In this document: piece after piece, positions 43,046-55,210 of the stretch
Layout: each line of letters starts with the position of its first letter
Numbering within the stretch: the stretch's first letter is position 1
Assembly: GCF_013201605.1 (NCBI RefSeq)
Contig: NZ_CP053848.1
Coordinates: 496,001 to 560,000 of the forward strand
Length of the DNA stretch: 64,000 nucleotides
Source of the DNA: Campylobacter ornithocola
GTDB lineage: Bacteria > Campylobacterota > Campylobacteria > Campylobacterales > Campylobacteraceae
Direction: 5' to 3'
The notes under the pieces: model-generated
The model's database searches: none
Seen by the model: only the letters and a program-made list of their open reading frames with translations
Told to the model about the DNA's origin: nothing
Made by a program: the position numbers and the translations under genes

Positions 43046-43516
43046 ATGAATATAATAGAAGGAAATTTAAGTTTAAAAGGTAATGAGAAAATCGCAATTA
43101 TTAATGCAAGATTTAATCACATCATTACAGATCGTTTGGTAGAAGGTGCTAAAGATGCTTTTTTAAGACATGGTGGTAAGGAAGAGAACTTAAGCCTTAT
43201 TTTGGTGCCAGGTGCTTTTGAAATTCCTTTTGCACTAAAGCAAGCTATAGAGAGTAAAAAATTTGATGGTATTTGTTGTGTTGGAGCAGTAGTTCGTGGC
43301 AGTACTCCGCATTTTGACTATGTAGCAGCTGAAACAACTAAAGGTATTGCAAGTGTAGGACTTAGTGCAAATATACCGGTAAGTTTTGGAGTTTTAACAA
43401 CTGATACTTTAGAGCAAGCTATAGAAAGAGCAGGTAGTAAAGCGGGTAATAAAGGTTTTGAAGCCATGCTTACTGTAGTTGAAATGCTTAATTTAATTCA
43501 AAAAATTAAGGCTTAA
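43046..43516 (+). CDS. ribH: 6,7-dimethyl-8-ribityllumazine synthase
   Basis: RibH makes the riboflavin precursor lumazine from a pyrimidinedione and dihydroxybutanone phosphate. The product has 156 residues. Seen: [18 protein letters not shown], the substrate region [32 protein letters not shown] with the catalytic His, and [20 protein letters not shown]. It lies 11 bases after kdsA and 1 base before nusB. Confidence 0.97.
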   Translation: MNIIEGNLSLKGNEKIAIINARFNHIITDRLVEGAKDAFLRHGGKEENLSLILVPGAFEIPFALKQAIESKKFDGICCVGAVVRGSTPHFDYVAAETTKGIASVGLSANIPVSFGVLTTDTLEQAIERAGSKAGNKGFEAMLTVVEMLNLIQKIKA

Positions 43517-43517
43517 A

Positions 43518-43916
43518 ATGGCCACTAGACACCAAGTAAGACAAAGTATAGTTTCTTTGCTTTATGCAGCGCAGCTAAATCAAGAAAACAAAGATTTTAT
43601 AAATGAATTTTTAGATGAGAAAAAAATTCGTAATGATCAAAGAAAATTTACATTAGATTTATACAATGGTATTAATGAACAGCTTTTTTTTATTGATGAA
43701 AAAATCAATGAGTGTTTAAAAGAGCATAAATTAGATGGAGTTGCTAGTATAGAAAAAGCTATTTTGCGTTTGGGTGCTTATGAAATTTTATTTACTCAAA
43801 CCCAAAAAGCAATTATTATTAATGAAGCTATAGAGCTTGCAAAAGAAATGGCAGGAGATAATGCTCCTAAGTTTATCAATGGGGTGTTAGATAAAATCAA
43901 CAAGGAAAAGCAATGA
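43518..43916 (+). CDS. nusB: transcription antitermination factor NusB
   Basis: NusB, with NusE (S10), binds boxA and supports antitermination on rRNA operons. The product has 132 residues, all helical. Seen: [20 protein letters not shown] with the conserved Arg-rich first helix, and the C-terminal [28 protein letters not shown] block. The ribH-nusB pairing is common in bacteria. The stop overlaps the pyrF ATG by 4 bases. Confidence 0.95.
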   Translation: MATRHQVRQSIVSLLYAAQLNQENKDFINEFLDEKKIRNDQRKFTLDLYNGINEQLFFIDEKINECLKEHKLDGVASIEKAILRLGAYEILFTQTQKAIIINEAIELAKEMAGDNAPKFINGVLDKINKEKQ

Positions 43917-44596
43917 AGCTTTGTGTAGCTTTTGATGTGGCAAGTTATGATGAATGTATTGACTTAGCTAAAAAATTAAAAGGTTTAGATCTTTGGATTA
44001 AAATAGGGCTTAGATCGTATTTAAGAGATGGAGTAAAACTCTTAGAAGCAATCAAAAAAATAGATGATTTTAAAATATTTTTAGATTTAAAACTTTATGA
44101 TATACCAAATACTATGGCAGATGCATGTGAAGAACTTGCTAAGCTTGATGTGGATATGTTTAATATCCATGCAAGTGCTGGAAAAAATGCTATGTGTATG
44201 ATTATGGATCGCTTGAATGCTTTGAATAAAAGACCTTTGGTGCTTGCTGTATCAGCTTTAACTAGTTTTGATGAACAAGAATTTTTTAGTATATATAAGC
44301 AAGATATTAGGCAAGCTGTTAAGGAATTTTCTAAAATTAGTTATGAAAGTGGCCTTGATGGTATGGTTTGCTCGGTATATGAAAGTTTATTAATCAAAGA
44401 AAATACTAGTTCAAATTTTATTACGCTAACCCCAGGTATTCGTCCTTTTAAAGAAAATTCAGATGACCAAAAAAGAGTAGCTGATATCCAATGTGCTAAG
44501 GATAATTTTTCAGATTTTATTGTAGTAGGAAGACCTATTTATAAAGCGAAAGAACCTAGAAAGATTTGTGAGAATATATTAGAGTGTTTAAAATAA
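43913..44596 (+). CDS. pyrF: orotidine 5'-phosphate decarboxylase
   Basis: PyrF makes UMP from OMP, the last step of de novo pyrimidine synthesis. The product has 227 residues. Seen: [22 protein letters not shown], and the catalytic [13 protein letters not shown] (Asp-Lys-Asp set: DLKLYD). [22 protein letters not shown] and [12 protein letters not shown] complete the phosphate-binding part. It is the last gene of the kdsA-ribH-nusB-pyrF operon. Its stop lies inside a hairpin shared with the convergent gene. Confidence 0.96.
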   Translation: MKLCVAFDVASYDECIDLAKKLKGLDLWIKIGLRSYLRDGVKLLEAIKKIDDFKIFLDLKLYDIPNTMADACEELAKLDVDMFNIHASAGKNAMCMIMDRLNALNKRPLVLAVSALTSFDEQEFFSIYKQDIRQAVKEFSKISYESGLDGMVCSVYESLLIKENTSSNFITLTPGIRPFKENSDDQKRVADIQCAKDNFSDFIVVGRPIYKAKEPRKICENILECLK

Positions 44597-44616
44597 GCCT
44601 AAAGGCTTATTTTAAA
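44587..44616. terminator. bidirectional terminator holding both stop codons
   Basis: TTTAAAATAAGCC (44587-44599), loop TAAA, and GGCTTATTTTAAA (44604-44616) form a perfect 13-bp stem. The left arm contains the pyrF stop (44594-44596) and the right arm the stop of the minus-strand lipoprotein gene (44607-44609). A/T runs are built into both arms. Confidence 0.78.
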
Positions 44617-45020
44617 TATACTTTCATTTTTTTATTTTCCAAAATAATACTATCATCATCGCTAGTAATTTTAAACTCTCCGTTGAAATTTCTTAAGAAG
44701 TTATCTTCAAAATTCATAGATTCTTGTTCGCAAAGCATTTTTGTTGAAGCAAGATTATCTTCTATTTTGATATTGCTTCCTAGATCTTTGTAGCTTCCAA
44801 AAAATCTATTGCATCCTGCAATACCAAATAGCCTTTTATCTTTATTATCAAAGCTAATGCTTGCTTTAGAATTTTTAGGAAGTTCATAGTTTTTTCCATT
44901 TGCTTCATAAGAATTTATGGTAAATTCTTTATTTTGTAAATCATCTATACTTAAATTAGCTATGGAGCACCCACCAAAAATAGCTAAGCTTGCTATGCTC
45001 AATGTAGTTATTTTTTTCAT
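44607..45020 (-). CDS. META/HslJ-domain lipoprotein
   Basis: A 137-residue predicted lipoprotein. The signal peptide ends in a lipobox-like FGGCS (Cys at residue 18). The META domain (about 28-137) is recognised by FTINSYEANGKNYELP, then FGIAGCNRFFGSYKDLG and LASTKMLCEQ, with the two cysteines that family members carry. The E. coli relative HslJ is linked to novobiocin tolerance and heat shock; the function here is unknown. It lies 15 bases downstream of the chemoreceptor gene and could share its transcript. Confidence 0.8.
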   Translation of the reverse strand: MKKITTLSIASLAIFGGCSIANLSIDDLQNKEFTINSYEANGKNYELPKNSKASISFDNKDKRLFGIAGCNRFFGSYKDLGSNIKIEDNLASTKMLCEQESMNFEDNFLRNFNGEFKITSDDDSIILENKKMKVYLK

Positions 45021-45035
45021 TTTTTCTCCTTTAAT

Positions 45036-46628
45036 TTATACATGAAAATGTTTTAATTCATCTTCTAAATTTTGACAAACTATATTTAACTCATGTGCAA
45101 CATCAAGTAAAATTTTAGAAATTTCTTCGTTTTTGTCACTTAATTTGACTGTCTCTTGCATTTTGTCAAGTAAAGATTGTAAAGTTTTTTGAGTGCTTGA
45201 AATTTTTTGCATACAAGCATTCGCTAGATCTCTTGCATTTTCGTTACAAACTTTTACTTCATTAGTTCCTTCTACAAGATCTTTTGCATCTTGATTTAAA
45301 GAATTAATTTCTTTAGCATTATGTTTTAATTCTTTAGAAACCTCATTAATACTATCTACTAATTGTTTAGTTACTATGGCAATATTTTTTAAAAATTCTT
45401 CAGAATTTTGAGCAAGATTTCTTACATCTTCAGCAATAACTGAAAAACCACGACCAAATTCTCCAGCACGTGCTGCTTCAATACCTGCATTTAAAGATAA
45501 AAGGTTGGTTTTGTCAGCAATTTCCCCCATCATATCAGAAGCTTTTTTAATTTCCTCTGCTTGTTTTTCCATGACTTCTACTTTTTGAGATAATACATCT
45601 TCATTTTCGGCCACAACTTTTACTTTATCTACAACTTGATTTAGCGAATCAAGCATAGTATTTAAAACTTCAAAAGACTTTGTATTTGCTTTATTTGCAT
45701 TGCTAGAAAGTTCAGCAAGATCTTGTAATTCTGTGTGAATTTGTTCACTTAAATGATAAGACTCATCGGTTTTAGTATGTCCTTCTTTTGTTCTATTGGC
45801 TAAATCGAGTGCATTGGTATTTAAAAGTTTAGATTGTTTGTCTACCATTTGAGAATTTTCATTGGTAGAAATTACTGTATTTTGAATTTTTTCGATAAAT
45901 TGATTAATGTAAGTACAAGCTTTGCCTATCTCGTCAGTACTTTTTATGTTGATTCTTGCGCGCAAGTCTCCATCGCCACTAGCTAATTCTTTAGCATGTT
46001 TTAAAAGATCTAAGACAGGATTTCCTACAACTATTTTCAAAATATAAAGTACAGCAAAAACAGTAAAAAGTAAAGCAATGCTAAAAATTACAATATAGGT
46101 TTTAGCTGAACTTGCTAAATCATCATCAACATGTTTTAAATCATTATACATATCCATAACACCCAAAACATCGCCTTCTTTAGCATTTGCATGGCATGCA
46201 AGACAACCTTCATTGGCAATTAATGGGCGTATAAGTCTTAGATAATGCCCTTGTTCATTATTGATTTCAACAGCTTTGATTTCTGGTTTATTGAATTGTT
46301 CGTTAATGATACTTTCGTTGCTTTTTGCGTATTTTTGCATTTCAAATAATTCTATTGTACTTTTAGAAGGATAAATTTTAATATCTTTTATACCTTCTAT
46401 TTCACCTGCTTCTTTTATAGCTTGTTCTATAATCGTAGGATCACCTAAATTCATTGCCATTCTTAATGTTTGGAAAACAGAAGTGCTTAAGGTATCTAAA
46501 TTTGCACGACTGATTCTATCGGTCGTTTGCTGAGAGTCTTTTTGTAAAATAATTTGCATAACAATAAAACTAATTAGCAATGTAGAAATCATTGCTAAAG
46601 ATATCTTTGCACCTATGCTTTTAAACAT
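45036..46628 (-). CDS. methyl-accepting chemotaxis protein with periplasmic CxxCH haem motif
   Basis: A 530-residue chemoreceptor. Seen: first membrane segment at about 9-28, a periplasmic sensor domain (about 30-175), second membrane segment at about 177-197, a HAMP domain (about 198-250, [20 protein letters not shown]), and a signalling hairpin with the CheA/CheW tip [21 protein letters not shown]. The sensor domain carries C142-L-A-C145-H146, a covalent c-type haem attachment motif, in a fold like the DUF3365/Tll0287-type domain. A redox or ligand-sensing haem is therefore likely, but that is inference. A receptor also lies beside purH in C. jejuni (Cj0951c/Cj0952c, split there); here the frame is intact. 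It lies 14 bases after purH. Confidence 0.86.
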   Translation of the reverse strand: MFKSIGAKISLAMISTLLISFIVMQIILQKDSQQTTDRISRANLDTLSTSVFQTLRMAMNLGDPTIIEQAIKEAGEIEGIKDIKIYPSKSTIELFEMQKYAKSNESIINEQFNKPEIKAVEINNEQGHYLRLIRPLIANEGCLACHANAKEGDVLGVMDMYNDLKHVDDDLASSAKTYIVIFSIALLFTVFAVLYILKIVVGNPVLDLLKHAKELASGDGDLRARINIKSTDEIGKACTYINQFIEKIQNTVISTNENSQMVDKQSKLLNTNALDLANRTKEGHTKTDESYHLSEQIHTELQDLAELSSNANKANTKSFEVLNTMLDSLNQVVDKVKVVAENEDVLSQKVEVMEKQAEEIKKASDMMGEIADKTNLLSLNAGIEAARAGEFGRGFSVIAEDVRNLAQNSEEFLKNIAIVTKQLVDSINEVSKELKHNAKEINSLNQDAKDLVEGTNEVKVCNENARDLANACMQKISSTQKTLQSLLDKMQETVKLSDKNEEISKILLDVAHELNIVCQNLEDELKHFHV

Positions 46629-46642
46629 TTAAGCTCCTTATG

Positions 46643-48175
46643 TTAATGTAAAAAGTGTCTTACGCCACTAAAATATAATGCAATGCCATATTCATTAGCA
46701 GCTTGAACGATATCTTCATCTCTTATGCTTCCACCTGGTTCGATAATAGCTTTTACTCCTATTTTACTAGCCTCATCTATACTATCTCTAAATGGAAAGA
46801 AAGCCTCGCTTGCTAAAACACAACCATTTAAATCAAGTCCCATCTCCTTAGCTTTATTAATAGCTGCTTTGGCTGCATCAATACGACTTGTCATACCCAT
46901 GCCAATAGCTACCATAGCTCCATTTTTTACATAAACTACATTGTTTGATTTGGTAAATGCAGCAATTTTCATAGCTATTTCAAGATCTTTTAATTCTTGC
47001 TCACTAGCCTTTCTTTCGCTTTTTAAAACCGCATTTTTTAGCTCATCATCTTTAACTTCGTCACTATCTTGATATACAAAACCACCATCAATATGTTTAA
47101 AATCATATTTATCATAAGCTCTAGTTAAAAATGGTGCTTTTTGTGTAAAGATTTTGATGCGCTTTTTATCTTTAAAGACTTCTAAAGCATCATCATTTAC
47201 ATTTGCTGCAATGATTACTTCTATATAAATTTCATTTATTTTTTGCGCTAATTCTTTATCTAAGGTTCCATTGATAGCTACAACCCCACCATAAGCACTT
47301 AAGGTATCACATTTAAGTGCATGGATGTAACTTTGGAGTAAATTTTCTTTTATAGCAAAACCGCAAGCATTTGCATGTTTTACAATTGCCACTGCAGGAG
47401 CTTTATCAAAAGCACTTGCTAAATTTAAAGCCGCGTTAATATCGGTTAAGTTGTTAAAACTTGCTTCGCCTTTTAAGGTTGTAAAATTGTGTGTGAAAAA
47501 CTCATCAAATTCATATAATGCGCCTTTTTGATGAGGGTTTTCTCCATATCTTGTATCAAATACTTTTTGACCTACGATGAATTTGCTTGTGCCAAAACCA
47601 CCATTAAAACGCTCATTCATGTAATTTGCTATATAAGCATCATAATTTGCTGTATGCTCATAAGCTTTAATCATCAAAGCTCTTCTAAAATCAAGATCTA
47701 AGGTATTATCTTTTAAGGCTTGTATGATTTTATCATAGTCTAAAATATCACAAACTACAATGACATTTTTAAAGTTCTTTGCACCACTACGTATCATAGC
47801 AGGACCACCGATATCGATGTTTTCTACAATTTCATCAAAATCTTGAGTTAAAATTGTAGTTTTTTTGAAAGGATATAAATTCACACAAAGTAAGTCTATG
47901 CTTTCTATATTATGTTCTTTAGCTTGCTTTTGGTGGCTTTCATCTTCTCTTTTGTATAAAATTCCACCATGAATTTTTGGATGCAAGGTTTTTACACGTC
48001 CTTCAAACATTTCAGGACTTTGAGTAAATTCACTAACTTCTTGTACTTGTAAATTATTTTCTTTTAAAAGCTTGTAAGTGCCTCCGGTAGATAAAAGTTC
48101 AAAACCTAATTTTGCAAGCTCGTTAGCAAATTCTATCACCCCTTCTTTATCGCTTACACTAATTAGTGCTTTCAT
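46643..48175 (-). CDS. purH: AICAR transformylase / IMP cyclohydrolase
   Basis: A bifunctional enzyme for the last two steps to IMP. The product has 510 residues. The N-terminal MGS-like IMP cyclohydrolase domain (about 1-190) shows [29 protein letters not shown] and [14 protein letters not shown]. The C-terminal transformylase domain shows [27 protein letters not shown] with the catalytic Lys-His, and [15 protein letters not shown]. It follows the TerB/DnaJ gene with a 4-base overlap. Confidence 0.97.
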   Translation of the reverse strand: MKALISVSDKEGVIEFANELAKLGFELLSTGGTYKLLKENNLQVQEVSEFTQSPEMFEGRVKTLHPKIHGGILYKREDESHQKQAKEHNIESIDLLCVNLYPFKKTTILTQDFDEIVENIDIGGPAMIRSGAKNFKNVIVVCDILDYDKIIQALKDNTLDLDFRRALMIKAYEHTANYDAYIANYMNERFNGGFGTSKFIVGQKVFDTRYGENPHQKGALYEFDEFFTHNFTTLKGEASFNNLTDINAALNLASAFDKAPAVAIVKHANACGFAIKENLLQSYIHALKCDTLSAYGGVVAINGTLDKELAQKINEIYIEVIIAANVNDDALEVFKDKKRIKIFTQKAPFLTRAYDKYDFKHIDGGFVYQDSDEVKDDELKNAVLKSERKASEQELKDLEIAMKIAAFTKSNNVVYVKNGAMVAIGMGMTSRIDAAKAAINKAKEMGLDLNGCVLASEAFFPFRDSIDEASKIGVKAIIEPGGSIRDEDIVQAANEYGIALYFSGVRHFLH

Positions 48176-48942
48176 TGATTTTTCCTTTCTATGTGTTGTT
48201 TTAAAAATTCATAAGATTCATTAACTTCTTGAAATTTTTTTACACCTTCTTTTATTTTTATCTCATCACTGTTGTTTGCATTTAAAATATCAGGATGATA
48301 TTTTTTAGCAAGTTCTCTATAGCGTTTTTTAAGCTCTTGTAAGTTTACATTTTCACTTACACCTAAAATCTCGCATGCTTTTTGCAAATTCATACCTACT
48401 TTTTGAGTTTGCATAGAATTTAGAAATTTTTCAAGTATGTTTACATCAAGATTAAAGGCTTTGACAATGGTTTTTAATACATCTTTTTTAATGTTGCTAA
48501 GTTCGCCATCAATCAAAGCCATCGCAACTAAAACATTTAATATGTTAACTCTTTCTTGTTGCGGTAAAGGTACTTCTTTGATAAATTCTTTAGCCACTTC
48601 GTAGGTGTCGCTTATAGTGTTTTTATGTTCATTAAAGCATTGTTTTAAAAATTTTCTTTCTGTTGAATCTTTGGCATTATAATCAAGAATTTGTGAAATC
48701 ATATTAGCTTCGTTTTCGCTAACTCTACCATCACTTTTTGCTATTTTTGCTAAAAGTGCTATAACATAATAATTTAGTCTTCTCTTGAAACCATCAATCC
48801 TTTCTTCATGATAGCCTTGCTTAAAGCCTTGAGAAAAACTTTTAGCTCCCTTTTTAAAAGAGTCTAAGAGATTATCTTTACCCCATGTTTTATAATACCA
48901 ATAAAATGCCAAAATTGCCAATACAAGTAAAACAAAAAGCAT
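48172..48942 (-). CDS. membrane-anchored TerB/DnaJ-domain protein (DjlA-like)
   Basis: A 256-residue protein with an N-terminal membrane anchor ([17 protein letters not shown]), a TerB-like helical domain in the middle (about 58-165: [25 protein letters not shown] and [19 protein letters not shown]), and a C-terminal J domain (about 190-255) with the HPD motif in [12 protein letters not shown]. This is the layout of DjlA, a membrane co-chaperone of DnaK. The client is unknown. It lies between purL and purH, overlapping purH by 4 bases and 2 bases after purL. Confidence 0.87.
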   Translation of the reverse strand: MLFVLLVLAILAFYWYYKTWGKDNLLDSFKKGAKSFSQGFKQGYHEERIDGFKRRLNYYVIALLAKIAKSDGRVSENEANMISQILDYNAKDSTERKFLKQCFNEHKNTISDTYEVAKEFIKEVPLPQQERVNILNVLVAMALIDGELSNIKKDVLKTIVKAFNLDVNILEKFLNSMQTQKVGMNLQKACEILGVSENVNLQELKKRYRELAKKYHPDILNANNSDEIKIKEGVKKFQEVNESYEFLKQHIERKNQ

Positions 48943-48944
48943 TT

Positions 48945-51122
48945 TTATCCTAAATATTCATTAAATTTATCAAAATAAATTGTTTGTAGTTTTGCTAAAG
49001 ATATCTTAATATCATCTAAAATGAAATCTTTTTCATTTAAATTTCCAATTTTTGTAAAATTAATTCCCATTTCATTTACAAATTTAATAAATTTTTCTTC
49101 ATTTTTAACACCAAGTATAACTCTTGTTGGACTTTCTTCAAAAATAAAACTTTTGTCTTCAAAATTAGTTTTTACTTCAATACCCAAATTTGCTTTTGCA
49201 CTCATTTTTGCTAAAGTTATTGCGAGTCCACCTATACCTATGCTATTAGCACAATCAAGCAAATTCATTTCATTTGCTTTTAGCAAGAAATCCCATAGTT
49301 TTAATTCTGCTTTAAAATCTATATCTTCAAGTTCTCCTGCTACTTTTTGATCTAGTACTTTAGCAATTAAAGATCCACCAAAATTACCTTTGCTGTCCCC
49401 GAGTAAATAAATAGCTCTAGTATCTTTGCTAAAATATGATTTTAAAATATTTTCTGCTTTCTCATTTACCCCAACACAAGCTATGGTTGGGCTTGGAAAA
49501 ATACTTACTCCATCGGTTTCATTATATAAAGAAACATTGCCACTTACTACAGGAGTATTGAGTTCTTTACAAGCTAGTTTAATACCTTCACAACCTTGTG
49601 CAAATTGCCACATTACTTCAGAGTTTTGTGGGTTACCATAGTTTAAACAATCACTAATTGCTAAAGGTCTAGCTCCTGAGCATGCTATTTTTCTACCTGC
49701 GCTTGCAACAGCTGCTGCAGCACCTATTTTCGGATTGACATAGTTTAATCTTGAGTTGCATTCAATTGCCATAGAAAGCAAGCAACCATTTTCTTTGATT
49801 CTAATGCTATTTGCTCCTAAAGCTCCATCGCTTTTTAAAGTGTTAGTTTGTACACTTGAATCAAATTGCTCATAAATATAAGCTTTATTGCTAACATTTT
49901 CATTTGCAAGGAGTTTTTCAAATGCTTCTTGAGTGGGAATGTTAAGTTTAAATTGATAGTTTTTTATTTCATCTAAGTATTTTGGCTTAGCTATAGGTCT
50001 ATCAAGCATAGGTGCTTTTTCACTTAGTGGTTCAATAGGGATTAAACCAACTAATTCACCATGCCAAAATAGCTCCATTTTACCAGTATCGGTAACTTCA
50101 CCTATAATAGCTGCATCAAGCCCCCATTTATTAAAAATCTCAATAACTTTTTCTTCATAGCCTTTTTTAGCACAAATTAGCATTCTTTCTTGAGATTCAC
50201 TTAGCATTAACTCATAAGGAGTCATACCTTCTTCTCTCATAGGAGTTTTATCAAGGTAAAGTTTCATCCCGCTGCCACTGCGTCCTGCCATTTCAAAGGA
50301 GCTTGAAGTAAGTCCTGCTGCACCCATGTCTTGAATACCTACTATATAATCAGTCTTAAAAAGTTCTAAACAAGCCTCCATTAATAATTTTTCAGCAAAT
50401 GGATCGCCAATTTGTACAGTTGGTCTTAAGCTTTTGCTAGATTCATTAAAACTATCACTTGCCATTACAGCCCCGCCAAGTCCATCACGACCTGTTTTTG
50501 AACCTACATAAATTACAGGATTTCCTATACCTTCGGCTTTTGCATAAAAAATATCTTCGATTTTACAAGTTCCAAGTGCAAAAGCATTAACCAAGATATT
50601 TCCATTAAAACATTCATCAAAAGCACATTCTCCACCTATAGTGGGTACACCCATACAGTTACCATAGTGTGAAATTCCATTTACAACACCTTTGACTAAA
50701 TATTTTTGATGTTTACCTATTTTTTTATCATGGATATTACCAAATTTTAAAGAATTCATACCCGCAACAACTCTAGCGCCCATAGTAAAAACATCGCGTA
50801 AAATTCCACCTACACCAGTAGCTGCTCCTGCAAAAGGCTCTATAAAACTTGGGTGGTTGTGACTTTCTACTTTGAATACTGCAGCCATTCCTTTGCCTAT
50901 ATCAATTACACCAGCATTTTCACCAGGACCTTGGATAACCCAAGGGGCTTTAGTTGGAAAGCCATTAAGATATTTCCTACTTGATTTGTACGAACAATGC
51001 TCGCTCCACATAGCAGAAATCACTCCAAGCTCTAGTAAATTAGGCTCTCTGCCTAGTATATTTAAAATTTCTTGATATTCTTCATCGCTAATTTTGTGCT
51101 GTTTTACAATTTCTTTATCCAT
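48945..51122 (-). CDS. purL: phosphoribosylformylglycinamidine synthase subunit PurL
   Basis: The large catalytic subunit of FGAM synthase (small PurL type, working with PurS and PurQ), fourth step of purine synthesis. The product has 725 residues. Seen: [69 protein letters not shown] GRSGSGM, and in the second half [11 protein letters not shown] and [12 protein letters not shown]. Normal length for this class. It lies 12 bases after mnmE. Confidence 0.97.
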   Translation of the reverse strand: MDKEIVKQHKISDEEYQEILNILGREPNLLELGVISAMWSEHCSYKSSRKYLNGFPTKAPWVIQGPGENAGVIDIGKGMAAVFKVESHNHPSFIEPFAGAATGVGGILRDVFTMGARVVAGMNSLKFGNIHDKKIGKHQKYLVKGVVNGISHYGNCMGVPTIGGECAFDECFNGNILVNAFALGTCKIEDIFYAKAEGIGNPVIYVGSKTGRDGLGGAVMASDSFNESSKSLRPTVQIGDPFAEKLLMEACLELFKTDYIVGIQDMGAAGLTSSSFEMAGRSGSGMKLYLDKTPMREEGMTPYELMLSESQERMLICAKKGYEEKVIEIFNKWGLDAAIIGEVTDTGKMELFWHGELVGLIPIEPLSEKAPMLDRPIAKPKYLDEIKNYQFKLNIPTQEAFEKLLANENVSNKAYIYEQFDSSVQTNTLKSDGALGANSIRIKENGCLLSMAIECNSRLNYVNPKIGAAAAVASAGRKIACSGARPLAISDCLNYGNPQNSEVMWQFAQGCEGIKLACKELNTPVVSGNVSLYNETDGVSIFPSPTIACVGVNEKAENILKSYFSKDTRAIYLLGDSKGNFGGSLIAKVLDQKVAGELEDIDFKAELKLWDFLLKANEMNLLDCANSIGIGGLAITLAKMSAKANLGIEVKTNFEDKSFIFEESPTRVILGVKNEEKFIKFVNEMGINFTKIGNLNEKDFILDDIKISLAKLQTIYFDKFNEYLG

Positions 51123-51134
51123 TTTTTCTCCTTT

Positions 51135-52463
51135 TTACTTACCTAAACAAAAATTACTAAACATTGCATCTAAAATTTCATCTCTTTCAAAATCTTTTGT
51201 AAATTGGGCTATTTCTCCTATGGCTAAATTTAACTCAAAAGCAAAAAGCTCTAAAGAACTTTCCTGTAGTAAATCTTTTGCACGCAAAATTGCCTCACTA
51301 GCATTTTTACAAGCATTAAGTATTAAAGTATTACTAATTAACATTCCATCACTATCGAGAGTGTTAAGATATTCATTTAGACTTTCTTTAATAGCATGGG
51401 TATTTTTTTGAGCACAAATACGTATGCAAGAAGTGCTAATTTCGTGTTTAAAATTGCTAGTTAAATCACTCTTGTTTAAAACATAAATAATTTTTTTATC
51501 ACAATCTTTTAAAGCTTGTAAAATATACTCATCTTCTTCTTCAAATTCCTTAGAACTATCAAATACTGCTATGATAATATCTGCCTCTTCAATGCTTTTG
51601 TAGCTTAGATTAACTCCTATTTTTTCTATCTCATCATCTGCATTTCTTATACCTGCTGTGTCGATAATTTTGATTAAATGTGAGCCTATTTTTAAACTTT
51701 CTTCAATACGATCTCTTGTGGTTCCTGCGATATTGGATACAATGGCTCTATTAAAAGATAAAAGTGAATTTAATAATGAACTTTTTCCTACATTTGGCTT
51801 GCCGATAATAGCAACTTTAAAACCTTCTATAAGTCCTTTTTTACTTAAAGAAATATCTACTATATCATGTAAAAGTTTTGAATTTTTTTCGCACATGGCA
51901 ATGATTTTATCAAGTAAATCTTGTGGTAAATCATCATCTGCATAATCGATACTAGTTTCTACAAAAGCAAGAGTTTGAACAAGATCTATCCGAATAGTAT
52001 TTAAAAATTTACTCAAATCGCCTTTAATGTTTTTAGCAATAATATTTGCTGCACTTGTTGATTTTGACATGATGGCATCTTGTATGCTTAAGGCTTTTAA
52101 AAGATCCATTTTGCCATTTAAACAAGCTCTTTTGCTAAATTCCCCAGGACTAGCAAGGCGTGCTCCTGCTAAAATAAGCTCATCGAGTAAAATTTCACTC
52201 AAAGAAAAACCACCATGAAGTTGAAATTCTACTATATCTTCTCCTGTAAAAGAAAAAGGTGCTTTAAAATAAATCACTAAAGCTTCATCTAAAAAGTCAT
52301 TGTTGTTTTTATAAAGTTTACATAAATGCGCATAGCGAGGTGTTAGTTCTTTTTTGTGAGAAATTTTTAATGCAAGTTCTAAAGCCTTTTCTCCGCTTAC
52401 TCTAATGATACTTATAGAGCCCACTCCGTGGGCTGTGGCAATAGCGGCTATAGTATCATTCAT
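51135..52463 (-). CDS. mnmE: tRNA modification GTPase MnmE
   Basis: With MnmG it makes the 5-carboxymethylaminomethyl group at U34 of tRNAs. In 442 residues: the N-terminal formyl-THF-binding domain ([21 protein letters not shown]), a central helical part split by the G domain (about 215-370: [34 protein letters not shown]), and the C-terminal Cys motif in NFCLGK (family consensus C-[IVL]-G-K). The family's usual length is about 450. The stop and start overlap neighbouring genes by a few bases or less. Confidence 0.97.
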   Translation of the reverse strand: MNDTIAAIATAHGVGSISIIRVSGEKALELALKISHKKELTPRYAHLCKLYKNNNDFLDEALVIYFKAPFSFTGEDIVEFQLHGGFSLSEILLDELILAGARLASPGEFSKRACLNGKMDLLKALSIQDAIMSKSTSAANIIAKNIKGDLSKFLNTIRIDLVQTLAFVETSIDYADDDLPQDLLDKIIAMCEKNSKLLHDIVDISLSKKGLIEGFKVAIIGKPNVGKSSLLNSLLSFNRAIVSNIAGTTRDRIEESLKIGSHLIKIIDTAGIRNADDEIEKIGVNLSYKSIEEADIIIAVFDSSKEFEEEDEYILQALKDCDKKIIYVLNKSDLTSNFKHEISTSCIRICAQKNTHAIKESLNEYLNTLDSDGMLISNTLILNACKNASEAILRAKDLLQESSLELFAFELNLAIGEIAQFTKDFERDEILDAMFSNFCLGK

Positions 52464-53305
52464 TCATTTTTCTTCAAAAAATCATTTACAACGATATATC
52501 TTTGATCGTCATTTTGTTTGATAGCTACATATTTATCAGGAAAGCGTTCTCTTAGTTTTTCTAAAGCAAGTTTTAACCAAATTCCATCTAGTGGTTTTGT
52601 TTGAACTCTTCCGGTATTTTCTACTTTTTCTATAAGAATTTTTAAATAATTTTCTATAGCTTGAGTTTGATTTTCTAAAAATTGTGCTATTTCTAGTCTT
52701 GGTTGAATTTTATATTTGGCACTAAGCCAATTGTAAAGCAAGTATGAAAAAGCTTTATATCTATGAGCTTCTTTTCCTATAAGTAAAGCTGCATCTTCTC
52801 CATCAAGTTTAATTAATATACAATTTTCATCCCAAATACTAACTTGTATAACTTTGATATCAAAATCAAAAGTTGCTAATAAATTCTCTAAAGAAATTTT
52901 TATCTCGTCTATATACAAAGCAATGTTTTTTTCTTCAGAGAATTCTTTATGGAAAGAATCAAAAATTGCATCATTTTTTACTTTATAATGTTCTTTGGGC
53001 TGAGTAACTTCTTCAGATAATTTTTGAGCTCCATCTTTGTATTCTTTTTTTGATTCATTCTTTTCAAAGTTTTTTTGTGCGTGTTTGCTAAATTTCTCAT
53101 TTTGAAATTTTTTAGTTTTTTCATGATGAGGTTTTTGGTTTTTCTTATGTCCTTTGATGGAAATAATAGCATTTTTTTTAAACAAACCAAAAAATCCCGC
53201 TTTTGCATGTTGAATAACTTCATATTCTAGATCAATCACAGAGCACTCAAGTTGCTTTGAAGCTTCTATGAGTGCAGTTTGTAAGTCTTTAGCTTCTATG
53301 TTCAT
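52460..53305 (-). CDS. jag: Jag/KhpB-family RNA-binding protein
   Basis: A 281-residue protein with the layout of Jag (SpoIIIJ-associated, KhpB): a Jag-N domain (about 1-52, [29 protein letters not shown]), a Lys/Glu-rich linker (about 53-115), and a C-terminal KH-like domain (about 135-210, with [20 protein letters not shown]). An R3H-like tail follows. In Gram-positives KhpB binds RNA and affects cell-wall synthesis; here the role is unknown. It overlaps yidC by 17 bases and mnmE by 4, in the conserved rpmH-rnpA-yidD-yidC-jag-mnmE order. Confidence 0.9.
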   Translation of the reverse strand: MNIEAKDLQTALIEASKQLECSVIDLEYEVIQHAKAGFFGLFKKNAIISIKGHKKNQKPHHEKTKKFQNEKFSKHAQKNFEKNESKKEYKDGAQKLSEEVTQPKEHYKVKNDAIFDSFHKEFSEEKNIALYIDEIKISLENLLATFDFDIKVIQVSIWDENCILIKLDGEDAALLIGKEAHRYKAFSYLLYNWLSAKYKIQPRLEIAQFLENQTQAIENYLKILIEKVENTGRVQTKPLDGIWLKLALEKLRERFPDKYVAIKQNDDQRYIVVNDFLKKNE

Positions 53306-54863
53306 GTTTAGCTATTTCCTCTTTTTTGTGGTTTTTAAAAAGTTTATTAACAATCACTTGTTGAATAAGTGAACATATATTATTTACGCACCAATATAAA
53401 GTTAAACCTGCTGGGAAAGTTAAGAAGAAAAAAGTGAAAATCAAAGGTAAGAATTTCATAATCTTTTCTTGCATAGGATCTTGTATAGTCATCGGTGTGA
53501 TAAGTTGTTGAATAAACATGGTTAGACCCATAAATATAGGTAAAATAAACCATGGATCCATTACTGATAAGTCTGTAATCCAAAAAGCCCAAGGTGCAGC
53601 TTTAAGCTCTATGGCATTAAGTAAAACTCTATAAATTGCAAAGAAAATAGGAATTTGTATGAGTATAGGTAAGCATCCACTCATCGGATTTGCACCATGC
53701 TTTTTATAAAGTTCCATCATATGCAAATTCATTTTCTGTGGATCACCCTTATATCGATCTCTGATTTCTTTCATTTTAGGTGCTAAATCTTTGAGTTTAT
53801 TCATAGAAATCATTGATTTATAAGTAAGTGGGAAAAGAATAATACGCACGATTAGAGTCATCACTACAATAGCCCAGCCCCAATTGCCCATATAACCATG
53901 TAAGAAATTTAAAAATTCAAACATAGGCTTAGCTATAAAAGTAAACCAACCATACTCTACAACATCATCTAAATTCGCATGAATACTTCTTAAAATTTCA
54001 TGCTCTTTTGAACCTACATAACCACTTGCTTTAAAGGTATTTATTGCACTTGCAAAAACGATGGAATTTTCATGATTATCCTTGGTAACTACAGCATTTA
54101 AAGGTTTCTCAAAATTATAAAAGAAAGCACTATAATAGCGATCCGAAGCAGCCATAAGGGTTACATTAGAAAAACTTTCATCATTTTCTACATCACCATC
54201 TTCTAGCATTGTGATTTTGTCATCTTTATCTAAGATTAAAACCCCATGTACTGTATAGCTATCAACTGCTATATTTGGACGATAACCTGGGGTAATAAAA
54301 TAAGCCGCATCTTTGCTTAGATTAATTTCTAAATCATAGTTTCCATATTTATGAAAGGTAATTTTTTTAGTCACAACTAAATCTTTTAAATTTTGAGTAA
54401 GGATTAGGGTTGTGTTTTCATCACCTACATTGATGGTTTTTTGGCTAGTTGTATATACTGTATTGAATGCTTCTTGATTGATCTTTGCATCACTAAATCT
54501 TACTTCTAATGGTAAAGGTGATAAAGAAGTATCTACTAAATTGATACTTTTTCCATTTTCATCTTTATATTTTTCATCACTTAAGTAAAATTTAGCTATT
54601 CTACCTAAAGAGTCAATATGTGCTTCAAAATGTTCGCTTTTAACGATTGCTATTTCTTCTTTTTGGTTAATGCTAAGTTCTGTTTTTGGAGCTTGGGTAT
54701 TTGTAGTGCTTCGTGGAGCTGAATTATTTTGTTCTATTTGGGTGTTATTTTGCTCAGCTTGTGGAGTTTTTGGGATAAAAAAATAATCATAAACTACAAA
54801 AAATAAAAATGATAATACAACAGCAATTAATATGCGTTTTTGTTGAGATAAATTTTCTGACAC
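53289..54863 (-). CDS. yidC: membrane protein insertase YidC
   Basis: YidC inserts membrane proteins with or without SecYEG. In 524 residues: a first membrane segment (about 11-27), a large periplasmic beta-sandwich (about 60-315), and the conserved C-terminal membrane core from about 330 ([25 protein letters not shown]). The groove Arg is in that segment; the [19 protein letters not shown] and [27 protein letters not shown] segments follow. The family-typical Gram-negative form. It overlaps yidD at its start and jag at its end. Confidence 0.97.
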   Translation of the reverse strand: MSENLSQQKRILIAVVLSFLFFVVYDYFFIPKTPQAEQNNTQIEQNNSAPRSTTNTQAPKTELSINQKEEIAIVKSEHFEAHIDSLGRIAKFYLSDEKYKDENGKSINLVDTSLSPLPLEVRFSDAKINQEAFNTVYTTSQKTINVGDENTTLILTQNLKDLVVTKKITFHKYGNYDLEINLSKDAAYFITPGYRPNIAVDSYTVHGVLILDKDDKITMLEDGDVENDESFSNVTLMAASDRYYSAFFYNFEKPLNAVVTKDNHENSIVFASAINTFKASGYVGSKEHEILRSIHANLDDVVEYGWFTFIAKPMFEFLNFLHGYMGNWGWAIVVMTLIVRIILFPLTYKSMISMNKLKDLAPKMKEIRDRYKGDPQKMNLHMMELYKKHGANPMSGCLPILIQIPIFFAIYRVLLNAIELKAAPWAFWITDLSVMDPWFILPIFMGLTMFIQQLITPMTIQDPMQEKIMKFLPLIFTFFFLTFPAGLTLYWCVNNICSLIQQVIVNKLFKNHKKEEIAKHEHRS

Positions 54864-55210
54864 GGATTGTCCTTTGGAAATATAATCTTAATTAAAAAAA
54901 ATTGATTATCACTGCAAGGGATGTAAAGATAGTTGAGTTGTTTTAAAGCGTTAAAACTAGGTTTAAAACATATACCTGAGTTTAGATTATTCTTGCGTAT
55001 TTTAGGATAATCAATACCACCTCTGAAAAACGGATTGCATTTTAAAATTCTTAAAAAAACTGCACCAAATGCTTTAAAAATATTATTTTTTTTAAATTGC
55101 CATAAGGCGTATTCAGAACAACTTGGGTAATACCTACAGCATTGTGGTTTAAAAGGACTGATAAAGAGTTGATAAAATCTGATAAGTTTTAGACAAGCTA
55201 TTTTATACAT
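54827..55210 (-). CDS. yidD: membrane protein insertion efficiency factor YidD
   Basis: A small protein (127 residues from the ATG at 55210) of the YidD family, which helps YidC-dependent insertion. Seen: [31 protein letters not shown], with the family's Cys cluster, and [16 protein letters not shown]. The last 45 residues are a non-conserved tail that runs 37 bases into yidC in another frame. I start at 55210 because [14 protein letters not shown] aligns with family starts; the earlier ATG (55231) would lie deeper in rnpA. It overlaps rnpA by 13 bases. Confidence 0.9.
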   Translation of the reverse strand: MYKIACLKLIRFYQLFISPFKPQCCRYYPSCSEYALWQFKKNNIFKAFGAVFLRILKCNPFFRGGIDYPKIRKNNLNSGICFKPSFNALKQLNYLYIPCSDNQFFLIKIIFPKDNPCQKIYLNKNAY

